Assembly: GCA_900313015.1 (NCBI GenBank)
Contig: OMPR01000013.1
Location: 154,725-218,724, forward strand
DNA: 64,000 nucleotides
DNA from: Rhodobacteraceae bacterium EL53
GTDB taxonomy: Bacteria > Pseudomonadota > Alphaproteobacteria > Rhodobacterales > Rhodobacteraceae
Reading direction: 5' to 3'
Below the pieces are notes generated by a model that made no database searches, had not been told where the DNA came from, and was given only the letters and a program-made list of their open reading frames with translations. Of the stretch, positions 27,162-36,373 are shown in pieces; position 1 is the first letter of the stretch, and the number at the start of each line of letters is the position of its first letter. Both the position numbers and the translations under genes were made by a program.

Positions 27162-28201
27162 GCGGCGTACAAATGATTACTGTGGGTGATGACGATGGCG
27201 ATCAGCGGTTGGACCGCTGGCTACGCCGGATGTTCCCACATCTAAGCCAAGGGCGCGTCGAAAAGATGTGTCGCAAAGGCGAGTTGCGGGTTGAAGGCGG
27301 TCGGGTCAAAGCTTCGACTCGATTGGAGATCGGTCAAGTGGTGCGGGTTCCCCCACTGCCGGATACTGATCACAAGCCTACCCCGTTGAGAGATCGTGTA
27401 TCCGATGCGGATGCCAAGATGATCCAAGACTGCGTGATCTACCGGGATGATCAAGTGATCGCCATCAACAAGCCTTGGGGCTTGGCGGTTCAGGGCGGCA
27501 GTGGCCAGACCCGCCATGTGGATGGCTTGGCCGAAGCGCTTCGTTTTGGCAACGAGGACAAACCACGCCTTGTCCACCGGTTGGATAAAGATACATCCGG
27601 TGTCTTGGTCATGGCACGCACTCGCGAAGCGGCCAAGTCCTTGACGGCGGCGTTCCGTCACCGCGACACGCGCAAGATCTATTGGGCGTTGGTTGCAGGT
27701 GTGCCGACCCCTTATCTGGGCGAAATCAAGACAGGTTTGGTAAAGGCTGGCGGTCATGGCAAGCAGGGCGAGGGTGAAAAGATGATCGCCATTGATCCGC
27801 GGGATATTGATGGAACATACGGCGCGAAACGCGCGCACACGGTCTATGCTACTTTGTACCGTGTTGCCGGACGGGCGTCGTGGGTTGCAATGGAACCGAT
27901 CACTGGTCGGACGCACCAATTGCGGGCTCATATGTCCGGTATGGGGCACCCGATAATTGGCGATGGTAAATACGGTGGCTCTGGGCAAGAAAACCTAGGC
28001 GATGGCTGGGGCGCGCAACTTGGCGGCGTCATAAGCAAAAAGTTGCATTTGCACGCGCGCAGCCTGTCTTTTGAGCATCCAACAACTCGCAAACCCATCA
28101 CAATCACTGCTCCTTTGCCGGAGCATATGGCGGAAACGTGGGACACCTTTGGATGGACCGAAGATTTGGCAGCAGACGATCCATTTGCATCGCTACAATG
28201 A
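27158..28201 (+). CDS. RluA-family pseudouridine synthase (RluC-like)
   Basis: 347 residues. N-terminal S4 RNA-binding domain (about 15-65), then the RluA catalytic core with HRLDKDTSGVLV; Asp143 is the expected catalytic Asp. GRTHQLRAHM further on is also a family signature. The S4 domain and length fit RluC/RluD-type enzymes that modify 23S rRNA, RluC being the closer match by eye. It is chained to crcB before it and the HAD gene after it by ATGA overlaps. Confidence 0.9.
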   Translation: MSGVQMITVGDDDGDQRLDRWLRRMFPHLSQGRVEKMCRKGELRVEGGRVKASTRLEIGQVVRVPPLPDTDHKPTPLRDRVSDADAKMIQDCVIYRDDQVIAINKPWGLAVQGGSGQTRHVDGLAEALRFGNEDKPRLVHRLDKDTSGVLVMARTREAAKSLTAAFRHRDTRKIYWALVAGVPTPYLGEIKTGLVKAGGHGKQGEGEKMIAIDPRDIDGTYGAKRAHTVYATLYRVAGRASWVAMEPITGRTHQLRAHMSGMGHPIIGDGKYGGSGQENLGDGWGAQLGGVISKKLHLHARSLSFEHPTTRKPITITAPLPEHMAETWDTFGWTEDLAADDPFASLQ

Positions 28202-28869
28202 GCAAACCGCTGCGCCTGATCATTTTTGACGTAGATGGGACGCTGGTCGACAGTCAGGCCAGTATCGTTGGCTCTATGACTGCTGCTTTCGAAGCGCTTT
28301 CGCTGCCTGTGCCAAGCCGTGGGGCGATCTTGTCTATTGTGGGCTTGTCGCTGCCGCAGGCGATGGCGCGTCTGGTGCCTGATCAATCCGATCAAACGCA
28401 GGCCCAATTGGTGCAGGGGTACAAAGATTTCTATCGGGATCAGCGCCTTGCGCTGGGCGCGGCCCATTCTCCGCTTTATCCCGGCGCGCGTGAAATTTTG
28501 GACAGGCTGCAGGGTGTTCCTGAGTTTTTGCTGGGCATAGCCACCGGAAAATCCTTGCGAGGATTGGACGGTCTGATCGAGGCACACGGATTAGAACGGT
28601 ATTTTGTGACCAAGCAAGTCGCCGATTTCCACCCCTCTAAACCGCACCCATCCATGATTGAAACCGCGCTAAGGGAAACCGGGCTCACGGCGTCAGACGC
28701 GGTGATGATCGGGGACACCAGTTTCGACATGGAGATGGCAGCCAACGCCGGAGTTACGGGCATTGGCGTTAGCTGGGGCTACCACGATACGTCTGCGTTG
28801 CAGCATGCCGCACAGATCATTGATACATTTGACGCGCTGCCCGAGGCATTGGCGCAAATCTGGAAATAA
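28198..28869 (+). CDS. HAD-family hydrolase (phosphoglycolate phosphatase-like)
   Basis: 223 residues from ATG 28198, which overlaps the preceding stop by 4 nt. All four HAD motifs: I, DVDGTLVDS (Asp11, Asp13); II, IATGKS; III, Lys in FHPSKPHP; IV, MIGDTSFDMEMAANAG. An alpha-helical cap domain lies between motifs I and II. Subclass IA, often annotated Gph-like; the substrate is not certain. Confidence 0.88.
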   Translation: MSKPLRLIIFDVDGTLVDSQASIVGSMTAAFEALSLPVPSRGAILSIVGLSLPQAMARLVPDQSDQTQAQLVQGYKDFYRDQRLALGAAHSPLYPGAREILDRLQGVPEFLLGIATGKSLRGLDGLIEAHGLERYFVTKQVADFHPSKPHPSMIETALRETGLTASDAVMIGDTSFDMEMAANAGVTGIGVSWGYHDTSALQHAAQIIDTFDALPEALAQIWK

Positions 28870-28872
28870 GAA

Positions 28873-29580
28873 ATGAGTGAATGGAAACCCAAGCGGTTCT
28901 GGAAAAACAGCCTGGTTGTCGAAGCAGGCAACGGGTTCACAGTTGAACTCGACGGCCGCCGTGTAAAAACGCCCGCCAAAGCTGAACTGATTGTTCCTAC
29001 TCAAGATATGGCCGAGGCCATTGCTGCGGAGTGGAATGCACAGGACGGGCAGGTCGACCCTGGCACGATGCCAATGACACGATCGGCCAATGCGGCAATT
29101 GATAAAGTGCGTCACCAACACGCAGAGGTGGCCGAAATGTTGGCCGCTTATGGTGATTCGGATTTGTTGTGCTATCGGGCGGATTCCCCGCGAGAATTGG
29201 TTCAAAGACAAGCTGAACAGTGGGACCCGGCTCTGGATTGGGCAGCTGAAACACTGAATGCGCGGCTTGTTTCACAATCAGGTGTGATCCATCGCCCCCA
29301 AAATTCCGAAGTTATCGAAACGCTCACCAAAGCAGTTCACGCATTGGATTCTTTTCAGCTCGCGGCTTTTCATGATCTTGTCAGTTTGTCAGGATCGCTG
29401 GTTTTGGGCTTTGCAGCTGCAAAAGATTGGCGCAAACCGGACCAAATCTGGCAGATTTCGCGGCTGGACGAGCTTTGGCAAGAAGAATTGTGGGGCGTCG
29501 ATGAAGAAGCTCAAAAAATGAGCGACGTGAAGCGTCAGGCCTTTTTGCATGCAAAACGGTTCTTCGATTTCTCTGGATGA
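28873..29580 (+). CDS. ATP12 family F1-ATPase assembly chaperone
   Basis: 235 residues. KPKRFWKN, GRRVKTPAKAELIVP, AEWNAQ and MPMTRSANAAID are characteristic of ATP12, the chaperone for the F1 alpha subunit in mitochondria and alphaproteobacteria. Near the C-terminus LDELWQEELWG is also typical. Three nt after the HAD gene, so it is the end of a crcB-rlu-HAD-ATP12 operon. Confidence 0.93.
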   Translation: MSEWKPKRFWKNSLVVEAGNGFTVELDGRRVKTPAKAELIVPTQDMAEAIAAEWNAQDGQVDPGTMPMTRSANAAIDKVRHQHAEVAEMLAAYGDSDLLCYRADSPRELVQRQAEQWDPALDWAAETLNARLVSQSGVIHRPQNSEVIETLTKAVHALDSFQLAAFHDLVSLSGSLVLGFAAAKDWRKPDQIWQISRLDELWQEELWGVDEEAQKMSDVKRQAFLHAKRFFDFSG

Positions 29581-29659
29581 GACCCTAAACTATCATTCTT
29601 GTTTAAGTTTCCCTGGGGGAAGTTAAGGAGCGATTTCATCGAAAGAGGTGATGCAACCC

Positions 29660-29689
29660 TTGACGTTTGTTGATGATTGCGCCCACACT
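29660..29689 (+). promoter_or_regulatory. Candidate promoter for aapJQMP
   Basis: TTGACG (29660-29665), 18 bp, CACACT (29684-29689), about 100 nt before aapJ. The -35 is good and the -10 poor, so the call is tentative. Confidence 0.35.
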
Positions 29690-29790
29690 CGGGCCCACTG
29701 AAGGGGAGTGAACTTTTCGGTACCAATTCCGGCATTACTCAAGCCGGCAAAACCGCCCCACAACGAGGCGGACATCAGGAAGAGGTAAAT

Positions 29791-30807
29791 ATGAATAAAT
29801 CCGTAGTTTTCGGCGCGCTCACCGTCGCTGGCTTGGCAGCAAGCGCTGCTGCAGCTGGCACGATGGATGATGTAAAAGCACGTGGCACACTGAACTGTGG
29901 CGTTACAACTGGTCTGGTAGGGTTTGCTGCACCTGACGCGAATGGCGAATGGAACGGTTTTGACGTTTCGGTTTGCCGCGCTGTCGCAGCCGCAGTTTTG
30001 GGAGACGCTTCTGCTGTAACTTTCGTACCAACCACCGGTAAAACACGCTTTACGGCGTTGGCATCAGGTGAAATCGATCTGCTTGCACGTAACACCACAT
30101 GGACGTTCTCGCGCGATGTTGACCTCAAGTTCACCTTTGTTGGCGTGAACTACTATGATGGTCAGGGCTTCATGGTTCCAAAAGAACTGGGCGTGTCTTC
30201 AGCCAAAGATCTGGATGGTGCAACTGTTTGTATTCAGACCGGTACAACCACCGAACTGAACCTTGCGGACTTCTTCCGCACCAACAACATCAGCTATGAG
30301 CCGGTTCCAATCGAAACAAACGCTGAAGCACAGCAACAGTACCTTGCTGGTGCGTGTGACGTTTACACCACTGATGCATCCGGTCTGGCTGCAACACGTG
30401 CGTCGTTCGAAGATCCTGCAGGTCACGCCCTGCTGCCCGAAATCATTTCCAAAGAGCCTCTGGGCCCGCTTGTTCGCCACGGCGACAACGAATGGGGTGA
30501 TGTCGTACGCTGGACTCTGAACGCGATTATCACAGCAGAAGAGCTGGGTGTGACTTCGGCAAACGTTGCTGAAATCGCCTCTTCGACAGACAACCCAGAA
30601 ATCAAGCGTCTGCTTGGTTCCGAAGGCACTTTGGGTGAAATGTTGGGTCTGGACGCAGAGTGGGCCAAGCGCGCCATCATGGCGGGCGGCAACTATGGTG
30701 AAATCTTTGCCAAGAACATCGGCGAAGAAACACCAATCGGTCTGGCACGTGGTCTGAACGCACAGTGGACCGAAGGCGGCCTGCTGTATTCGCCCCCATT
30801 CCGCTAA
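29791..30807 (+). CDS. aapJ: General L-amino acid ABC transporter, periplasmic binding protein AapJ
   Basis: 338 residues from ATG 29791 (AGGAAGAGG upstream), giving a clean signal peptide MNKSVVFGALTVAGLAASAAAA. The mature protein shows LNCGVTTGLVGFAAPD, GFDVSVCRAVAAAVLGD and LLARNTTWTFSRD, hallmarks of the AapJ/BztA family. It captures a broad range of L-amino acids (including glutamate and aspartate) for AapQMP. A terminator-like hairpin follows, which should leave it more abundant than the permease. Confidence 0.95.
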   Translation: MNKSVVFGALTVAGLAASAAAAGTMDDVKARGTLNCGVTTGLVGFAAPDANGEWNGFDVSVCRAVAAAVLGDASAVTFVPTTGKTRFTALASGEIDLLARNTTWTFSRDVDLKFTFVGVNYYDGQGFMVPKELGVSSAKDLDGATVCIQTGTTTELNLADFFRTNNISYEPVPIETNAEAQQQYLAGACDVYTTDASGLAATRASFEDPAGHALLPEIISKEPLGPLVRHGDNEWGDVVRWTLNAIITAEELGVTSANVAEIASSTDNPEIKRLLGSEGTLGEMLGLDAEWAKRAIMAGGNYGEIFAKNIGEETPIGLARGLNAQWTEGGLLYSPPFR

Positions 30808-30817
30808 ACATCATGTG

Positions 30818-30847
30818 AAAAGGGCGCAGGGAAACCTGCGCCCTTTT
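30818..30847 (+). terminator. Terminator/attenuator between aapJ and aapQ
   Basis: AAAAGGGCGCAGG, loop GAAA, CCTGCGCCCTTTTT. A strong intrinsic terminator inside the aap operon; partial read-through would explain high binding protein and low permease expression, a usual arrangement in ABC importers. Confidence 0.9.
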
Positions 30848-30936
30848 TGCCTTTTCAAAAACGTGCCTGATTTCAGTGAGCGAAGAAAAACTTCGCCGAA
30901 AGACAAATCAGGGTCTCACGGGGATATACATAGGTC

Positions 30937-32205
30937 ATGACGACTCTCACTGACCCGCCAAAGGAGCAGTTCCGGCTGTCGATGCTCCTTTATGATACGC
31001 GGTATCGATCAGCTACGATCCAAGTCATCGCAATGCTCTGTTTCATGTTGTTGGCCGCTTGGCTCATCAACAACACAGCTCAAAACCTGGCCGCGCTGGG
31101 TAAACCAATTGATTTCGGGTTCTTTAGCGAGCCTGCCAGCTATGACATCAACCAGCGGCTGCTGGAATATACATCTCGGGATACCCACCTGCGCGCTGCC
31201 TTGATGGGACTATTGAACACGCTCGTGGTTGCTGTTCTGGGCTGTATTACGGCGACGATCATTGGTGTGTTCGTCGGGGTTCTTCGACTGTCGTCGAACT
31301 GGTTGGTTGCACGGATTATGACCGTTTACGTGGAAATGTTCCGTAACGTACCAGTGTTGCTTTGGATCGTTCTGGCGATGGCCATCATGATCGAAAGTCT
31401 TCCGGCTCCACGCGCTTTCCGTGGCGAGGATCCAACTGCGACAATGAAATTGTTTGATAGTGTCGCCATCACGAACCGCGGCGTCTATGTTCCGGAATTC
31501 CTGTTTTCGCGCAGCTTGGGTAACATTCACCTTTTTGGTGACTCCAGTCTCCGGTTTGACATCTCTTTGGATCTTATGGCTGTCCTTGTTGTGCTTGCAC
31601 TCAGCATTTTTGCGATGCGCAAAGTCGCAGCCAAAGCTGCCGCAACACAAGAAGCAACCGGTGATCGTCCTAAGATCTGGTATATCCAACTGGGTTTGCT
31701 GTTTGTGCCGATGGCCATTCTGCTTACTGTTTTGGGCTGCCATTTTGGCTATCCAGAACTGAAAGGGTTCAATTTCAAAGGCGGGACGTACATGCGTAAC
31801 TCGCTGATTGCCCTTTGGCTTGCTCTGTCTCTCTACACCGCTGCGTTTATCGCGGAAATCGTACGGGCAGGCATCTTGGCGATCTCAAAGGGGCAGACTG
31901 AGGCTGCTTCGGCTCTGGGAATTCGCCCCGGTAAGACGATGCGCCTGGTGATCCTGCCGCAAGCGCTACGTGTGATCATCCCCCCAATGATTTCGAATTA
32001 TCTGAACCTGACCAAGAACTCGTCATTGGCGATCGCGGTTGGTTATATGGATATTACGGGCACGATGGGTGGTATCACGATGAACCAGACTGGCCGCGAG
32101 CTGGAATGTGTTCTTTTGCTGATGCTCGCCTATCTGATCATTTCGCTGAGCATTTCAGCCGTGATGAACTGGTACAATAACAGCGTCAAATTGGTGGAGC
32201 GGTAA
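30937..32205 (+). CDS. aapQ: General L-amino acid ABC transporter permease AapQ
   Basis: 422 residues with about eight membrane helices. The EAA loop that docks the ATPase is EAASALGIRPGKTMRLVILPQALRVIIPP. Larger than ordinary amino acid permeases because of a long periplasmic insertion typical of the AapQ/BztB family. One nt before aapM; the pair forms the membrane heterodimer. Confidence 0.95.
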   Translation: MTTLTDPPKEQFRLSMLLYDTRYRSATIQVIAMLCFMLLAAWLINNTAQNLAALGKPIDFGFFSEPASYDINQRLLEYTSRDTHLRAALMGLLNTLVVAVLGCITATIIGVFVGVLRLSSNWLVARIMTVYVEMFRNVPVLLWIVLAMAIMIESLPAPRAFRGEDPTATMKLFDSVAITNRGVYVPEFLFSRSLGNIHLFGDSSLRFDISLDLMAVLVVLALSIFAMRKVAAKAAATQEATGDRPKIWYIQLGLLFVPMAILLTVLGCHFGYPELKGFNFKGGTYMRNSLIALWLALSLYTAAFIAEIVRAGILAISKGQTEAASALGIRPGKTMRLVILPQALRVIIPPMISNYLNLTKNSSLAIAVGYMDITGTMGGITMNQTGRELECVLLLMLAYLIISLSISAVMNWYNNSVKLVER

Positions 32206-32206
32206 T

Positions 32207-33511
32207 ATGAGTGATGTTTCATTTGTCCGCACAGAAATGTTGCCGGAAAAGGCACCGCCTGCATCCGAAGTTGGTGTAATTGGCTGGGCCAGACACAACC
32301 TGTTTTCAGGCTGGTTCAACTCTGCGCTGACCATCGTGTCGATTGCAGCGATCTACTATGTGTTGTCGGGTGTTTTCCCATGGGTTTTCCAATCTGTTTG
32401 GAATGCGGATTCACTGGGTGAATGCCGTGAAATCATGAAGGCAACATGGGGATCAACGCATGGCCACGCCTGTTGGGGCGTTATCAATGATCGCTGGGAG
32501 CAGTTGCTGTTCGGTTTCTATCCGAGCGAATTGTACTGGCGTCCTATTGTGTCTTTGATCCTGTTGCTTGCAGCGCTTAGCCCGATCCTGTTCGCGGATC
32601 GTGTGTCGCCAAAGATGCTGATTTTGACAACTGCCTATCCCTTCTTGATGGTGTTCCTGATGTGGGGTGGCACTATTTGGGGCCCGCTCAGCGCAGCCTT
32701 TGGTTTTGTCATTGCGTATCTGATCATCAAATACGCAACTGAAGCTGTTGGCGAATTGTTCGCTATGATTGCTGGCGTTGCGGTGGCGGTGATCTGGTGG
32801 TTGCTGTTATCCGGCCCAATTGTCGAGGCGCTGTCCTCGGCTATGCCCATTGGAATCGAAGCCGTCGCCAGCCGTAAGTTCGGTGGTTTCATGCTAGCGA
32901 TCTTGCTGGGTGTTGTTGCGATTGGTGTGTCACTGCCCATCGGTATTGTCCTCGCCTTGGGGCGGCAGTCAGATCTGTTGATTGTCAAAGCACTATGCGT
33001 GGGCTTCATCGAATTCATTCGTGGTGTACCACTGATCACTTTGCTGTTTGTGGCGTCGTTGCTGTTGAACATTTTCCTGCCGCCAGGCACGAACTTTGAC
33101 ATCATTCTGCGCGTCATGATCATGATGACCCTCTTTTCGGCCGCCTATATGGCCGAGGTGATCCGGGGTGGCCTCGCGGCTTTGCCACGCGGTCAGTACG
33201 AGGGCGCAGACAGTCTGGGATTGGATTATTGGCAAGCACAGCGATTGATCATCATGCCGCAAGCTCTGAAAATCTCGATTCCCGGGATCGTGAGTACATT
33301 CATTGGGATCTTTAAAGATACGACGCTGGTGTCGATTATCGGGTTGTTTGACGTGATTGGATTGGCAAGTGCCATCCGTGCCGATACCGCCTGGAACGGC
33401 ATCTATTGGGAATTGTTCGCCTTCATCGCGTTCCTGTTCTTCATCGTCTGTTTCTCTATGTCCCGATATTCCATGTATCTGGAGCGCAAGCTTCAGACTG
33501 GCCACCATTAA
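32207..33511 (+). CDS. aapM: General L-amino acid ABC transporter permease AapM
   Basis: 434 residues, multi-helix membrane protein. EAA loop EGADSLGLDYWQAQRLIIMPQALKISIPG; helix sequence GFIEFIRGVPLITLLFVAS is typical of the family. Partner of AapQ. Twelve nt before aapP. Confidence 0.95.
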   Translation: MSDVSFVRTEMLPEKAPPASEVGVIGWARHNLFSGWFNSALTIVSIAAIYYVLSGVFPWVFQSVWNADSLGECREIMKATWGSTHGHACWGVINDRWEQLLFGFYPSELYWRPIVSLILLLAALSPILFADRVSPKMLILTTAYPFLMVFLMWGGTIWGPLSAAFGFVIAYLIIKYATEAVGELFAMIAGVAVAVIWWLLLSGPIVEALSSAMPIGIEAVASRKFGGFMLAILLGVVAIGVSLPIGIVLALGRQSDLLIVKALCVGFIEFIRGVPLITLLFVASLLLNIFLPPGTNFDIILRVMIMMTLFSAAYMAEVIRGGLAALPRGQYEGADSLGLDYWQAQRLIIMPQALKISIPGIVSTFIGIFKDTTLVSIIGLFDVIGLASAIRADTAWNGIYWELFAFIAFLFFIVCFSMSRYSMYLERKLQTGHH

Positions 33512-33523
33512 GGAGTTCAACCT

Positions 33524-34315
33524 ATGTCTGAACTTGCTACAAACCGCGAAATCGACCGTTCCAAGATGCAGGTCTCGGATGAGGTCGCGATAGAAATCTC
33601 GAACATGAACAAGTGGTACGGGTCGTTCCACGTGTTGCGGGATATCAACCTCACCGTAAACCAAGGCGAACGGATCGTTATCGCCGGACCTTCGGGTTCG
33701 GGGAAATCGACCCTGATCCGGTGTCTGAATGCTTTGGAAGAGCACCAACAGGGCAAGATCATTGTGGATGGGACTGAGCTGTCAAACGACCTCAAGAACA
33801 TCGACAAGATCCGGTCCGAGGTTGGTATGGTGTTTCAGCACTTCAATCTGTTTCCGCACCTGACGATCCTTGAAAACTGTACGTTGGCTCCGATTTGGGT
33901 ACGCAAAACGCCCCGGAAAGAAGCCGAAGAACGTGCGATGCATTTCTTGGAAAAGGTCAAAATCCCTGAGCAGGCCAACAAGTATCCGGGCATGTTGTCA
34001 GGTGGTCAGCAGCAGCGTGTGGCGATTGCCAGATCGTTGTGCATGATGCCGCGGATCATGTTGTTCGATGAACCAACATCGGCGCTGGACCCTGAGATGA
34101 TCAAAGAGGTGCTCGACACCATGATCGAGCTGGCCGAAGAAGGCATGACCATGCTTTGCGTAACGCACGAGATGGGCTTTGCCCGTCAGGTCGCGAACCG
34201 CGTGATCTTTATGGATGCGGGCCAGATCGTGGAACAGAACGAACCAGAAGAATTCTTTAACAACCCACAGTCTGATCGGACCAAGCTGTTCCTCAGTCAG
34301 ATTCTCGGGCACTAA
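33524..34315 (+). CDS. aapP: General L-amino acid ABC transporter ATPase AapP
   Basis: 263 residues. Walker [10 protein letters not shown] (55-63), Q-loop [12 protein letters not shown], signature [15 protein letters not shown], Walker [14 protein letters not shown] and H-loop VTHEMGFA are all intact. Powers AapJQM. AAGGAG precedes the ATG. Ends the operon; terminator at 34354-34380. Confidence 0.96.
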   Translation: MSELATNREIDRSKMQVSDEVAIEISNMNKWYGSFHVLRDINLTVNQGERIVIAGPSGSGKSTLIRCLNALEEHQQGKIIVDGTELSNDLKNIDKIRSEVGMVFQHFNLFPHLTILENCTLAPIWVRKTPRKEAEERAMHFLEKVKIPEQANKYPGMLSGGQQQRVAIARSLCMMPRIMLFDEPTSALDPEMIKEVLDTMIELAEEGMTMLCVTHEMGFARQVANRVIFMDAGQIVEQNEPEEFFNNPQSDRTKLFLSQILGH

Positions 34316-34325
34316 GGCATTCTAA

Positions 34326-34380
34326 CGGGGCTGTGCCCCGGATATCTTATCGCAAAGGCCGGGCTTGTTCCCGGCCTTTG
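34326..34380 (+). terminator. Two hairpins ending the aap operon
   Basis: A small stem CGGGGC-TGT-GCCCCG (34326-34340) is followed by the larger AAAGGCCGGG, loop CTTGTT, CCCGGCCTTT (34354-34379). The second also serves the convergent minus-strand gene: read that way the stem again ends in TTT. Confidence 0.82.
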
Positions 34381-34875
34381 TCATTCTAGCAATTCACGCG
34401 GCAGGACAAAATTCAGTACCCGCCCGCTGTGCCATTGCAATGAGCCCCAATCAGAAATGTCAAATTCGATCACAGCTGTCGCGCAGGTGGGATAGTCCCC
34501 ATATCGTGGGTGGGCAGGAAACGTTCGCACGAGTCGTCTGGCGAAATCAGCTATTCCTGGGTTGTGCCCCAGCATCAGGACAACATTACCGCTGGCATCG
34601 CACAGAACGTCCATCATCTGTTGTGACGAGGCATGATAAAGCGCGTCAGCATAGGCGGCATCGGCCTCTAAATTCATCAAATCCCACGTTTCCCGTGTGC
34701 GTTGGGATGATGAACTGAGGACCTGATCCGGGATATGATCTTGGGCCTTTAGCCACGCACCGATTGCCTGAGCCGAGGCTTTCCCACGTGTGTTCAGCGG
34801 ACGTGAATGATCTGGTAAAGACGCATCGCCCCAACTGGATTTCGCATGGCGGGTCAGGATCAAAGTGCGCGTCAT
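34381..34875 (-). CDS. SixA-like histidine phosphatase family protein
   Basis: 164 residues. Phosphohistidine RHxK motif LILTRHAKSSWGD (Arg9, His10), RPLNTRGKASAQ, and second catalytic His in LMLGHNPGIADF. The short length and this motif spacing fit the SixA group, which removes phosphate from phosphohistidine proteins. The true substrate is unknown. Start overlaps the upstream ferredoxin-like gene by 4 nt (ATGA). Confidence 0.85.
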   Translation of the reverse strand: MTRTLILTRHAKSSWGDASLPDHSRPLNTRGKASAQAIGAWLKAQDHIPDQVLSSSSQRTRETWDLMNLEADAAYADALYHASSQQMMDVLCDASGNVVLMLGHNPGIADFARRLVRTFPAHPRYGDYPTCATAVIEFDISDWGSLQWHSGRVLNFVLPRELLE

Positions 34876-35525
34876 GACGGATGAAAGGCTTTCATGTAGT
34901 GGGCGGTCTGGGCAGGGTCGCGGTTAAACGCAACACTGACTGGGCATGCTAAACGCGCAGCACAACCATTGGTCATGCAGGGGTGGCCGTCGTCTGTATC
35001 AAGGTATGCGTGGCATGTATCGAGTTTATAAAACGTTTCCGCGTTGAGCGCGCCAACCGGACAGGCGGTCGCACAGGGCGCAGGGCATCCGTCACAGGGG
35101 GAGTTGACCGTTGTGACAGGGATGTCGAACTCCTGGGGGAAATGCAGCGCACCTCGGTAGGAAATCATCATGCCGACGGTGTCGTGAACCATGGCACCGA
35201 CAGGACTGAGAAAGGCGCGCCCGGACTTTAGCGCCCAATCGATGAACGGTGTGTAGGGCGGGCCGCCAAATGGGAAATGAGCCGTTGCGCCAAATCTGTT
35301 TGCTAGATTTGAAACAACCCGGTCTGACCAGCGATCAACCGGATTTGCGGTTCGGTCCTGCCATTCTGGGGATTTCTGTAGTGTGGGCCAGAATTCCTGT
35401 CCAGCCCCCAACAAAATCAATGTCCCACCATTCAGTTCTTTGGCTTCGCTTACTCGCGGGTGCTGCGTCCCCATGATGATTAAGCCAGCATCACCTGCGG
35501 CGGTTTCAATGGCATCATACGTCAC
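34872..35525 (-). CDS. Ferredoxin-like protein with two [4Fe-4S]-type cysteine clusters
   Basis: 217 residues if translation starts at GTG 35525, which overlaps the upstream stop as GTGA; in-frame ATGs at 35555 and 35585 give 227 or 237 residues but would lie deeper in the neighbour and lack a ribosome binding site. Cysteines in SPCDGCPAPCATACP and then DTCHAYL..HPCMTNGCAARLACP form two clusters of the bacterial ferredoxin / QueG type, but the cobalamin domain of QueG is absent. It is presumably a redox protein; the partner is unknown. It lies between a sterol desaturase-like gene and a SixA-like gene. Confidence 0.75.
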   Translation of the reverse strand: MTYDAIETAAGDAGLIIMGTQHPRVSEAKELNGGTLILLGAGQEFWPTLQKSPEWQDRTANPVDRWSDRVVSNLANRFGATAHFPFGGPPYTPFIDWALKSGRAFLSPVGAMVHDTVGMMISYRGALHFPQEFDIPVTTVNSPCDGCPAPCATACPVGALNAETFYKLDTCHAYLDTDDGHPCMTNGCAARLACPVSVAFNRDPAQTAHYMKAFHPS

Positions 35526-36316
35526 TTGCGGCGAAACGGGAGTAAGAGGCTCCATCCCAATTGAGCAGGGCGTGTGTCCTGCCATTTCAGACCAACTGTC
35601 ATTTCGTCGTGCCCCTCACTTGGGTATGCTTTATAGGTTCCCATCATTCGATCCCAGATTGACAGAGCAAACCCATAGTTACTGTCATGCTCTTGCCTAT
35701 GCACCGAGTGGTGGACGCGATGCATGTCGGGCGTCACCAGAATCCTACGCACCACAGAATCCACTGCAAGAGGAAGTCGAAGATTTGCGTGATTGAACAG
35801 AGCTGTCCCATTAAGCAGGATCTCGAACAGAACCACGGCTAGGGCGCTGGGTCCTAAGAGATAGACCAATCCAATCTTAAGCAGCATGGATAGTGCAATT
35901 TCAATGGGGTGAAACCGGACTGCAGTCGTCACATCCATATCCCGATCCGCATGATGGACGCGATGCAGACGCCAGAGGATCGGCACCTTATGGGTAATCA
36001 GATGCTGTGCCCAGATCGCGAAATCCAGAATCAGAACACAGATCAGCACTTCGACCCAGTTGGGCCAATTGATATGATTGAACAAACCCCAACCATTGGC
36101 CTGCGCATCCATTGCGGCGCCAACAGCGAGGAGGGGCAGGGTAAACGCAAGGCCCCGCAGGACCACTGTGTTGAGGATCGTTATCGACAGATTGGTTATC
36201 CATCGCTTCTGACGGCTAACCGCTCGTGGACGGCGCGGATGCATTGCCTCGGCGATTGCGAAAAGTGCAAAGAGGCCGAGGAAAATGGCCAAACGGATGA
36301 ACGGTTCATGTTCCAT
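35522..36316 (-). CDS. Sterol desaturase / fatty acid hydroxylase family membrane protein
   Basis: 264 residues from ATG 36316 (an ATG at 36334 adds six residues). Multi-pass membrane protein. The di-iron histidine set is present: HLITH, HRVHHAD, then HRVHHSVHRQEHD, spaced as in the family. Such enzymes hydroxylate or desaturate lipids, sterols or carotenoids using an electron donor, so the coupled ferredoxin-like gene is a plausible partner. Substrate unknown. Confidence 0.87.
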   Translation of the reverse strand: MEHEPFIRLAIFLGLFALFAIAEAMHPRRPRAVSRQKRWITNLSITILNTVVLRGLAFTLPLLAVGAAMDAQANGWGLFNHINWPNWVEVLICVLILDFAIWAQHLITHKVPILWRLHRVHHADRDMDVTTAVRFHPIEIALSMLLKIGLVYLLGPSALAVVLFEILLNGTALFNHANLRLPLAVDSVVRRILVTPDMHRVHHSVHRQEHDSNYGFALSIWDRMMGTYKAYPSEGHDEMTVGLKWQDTRPAQLGWSLLLPFRRK

Positions 36317-36373
36317 GCATTCAGGCTTGCGCATGTGAAGCTAGCGCGCAAGCCAGAATACGACACAAATCCG

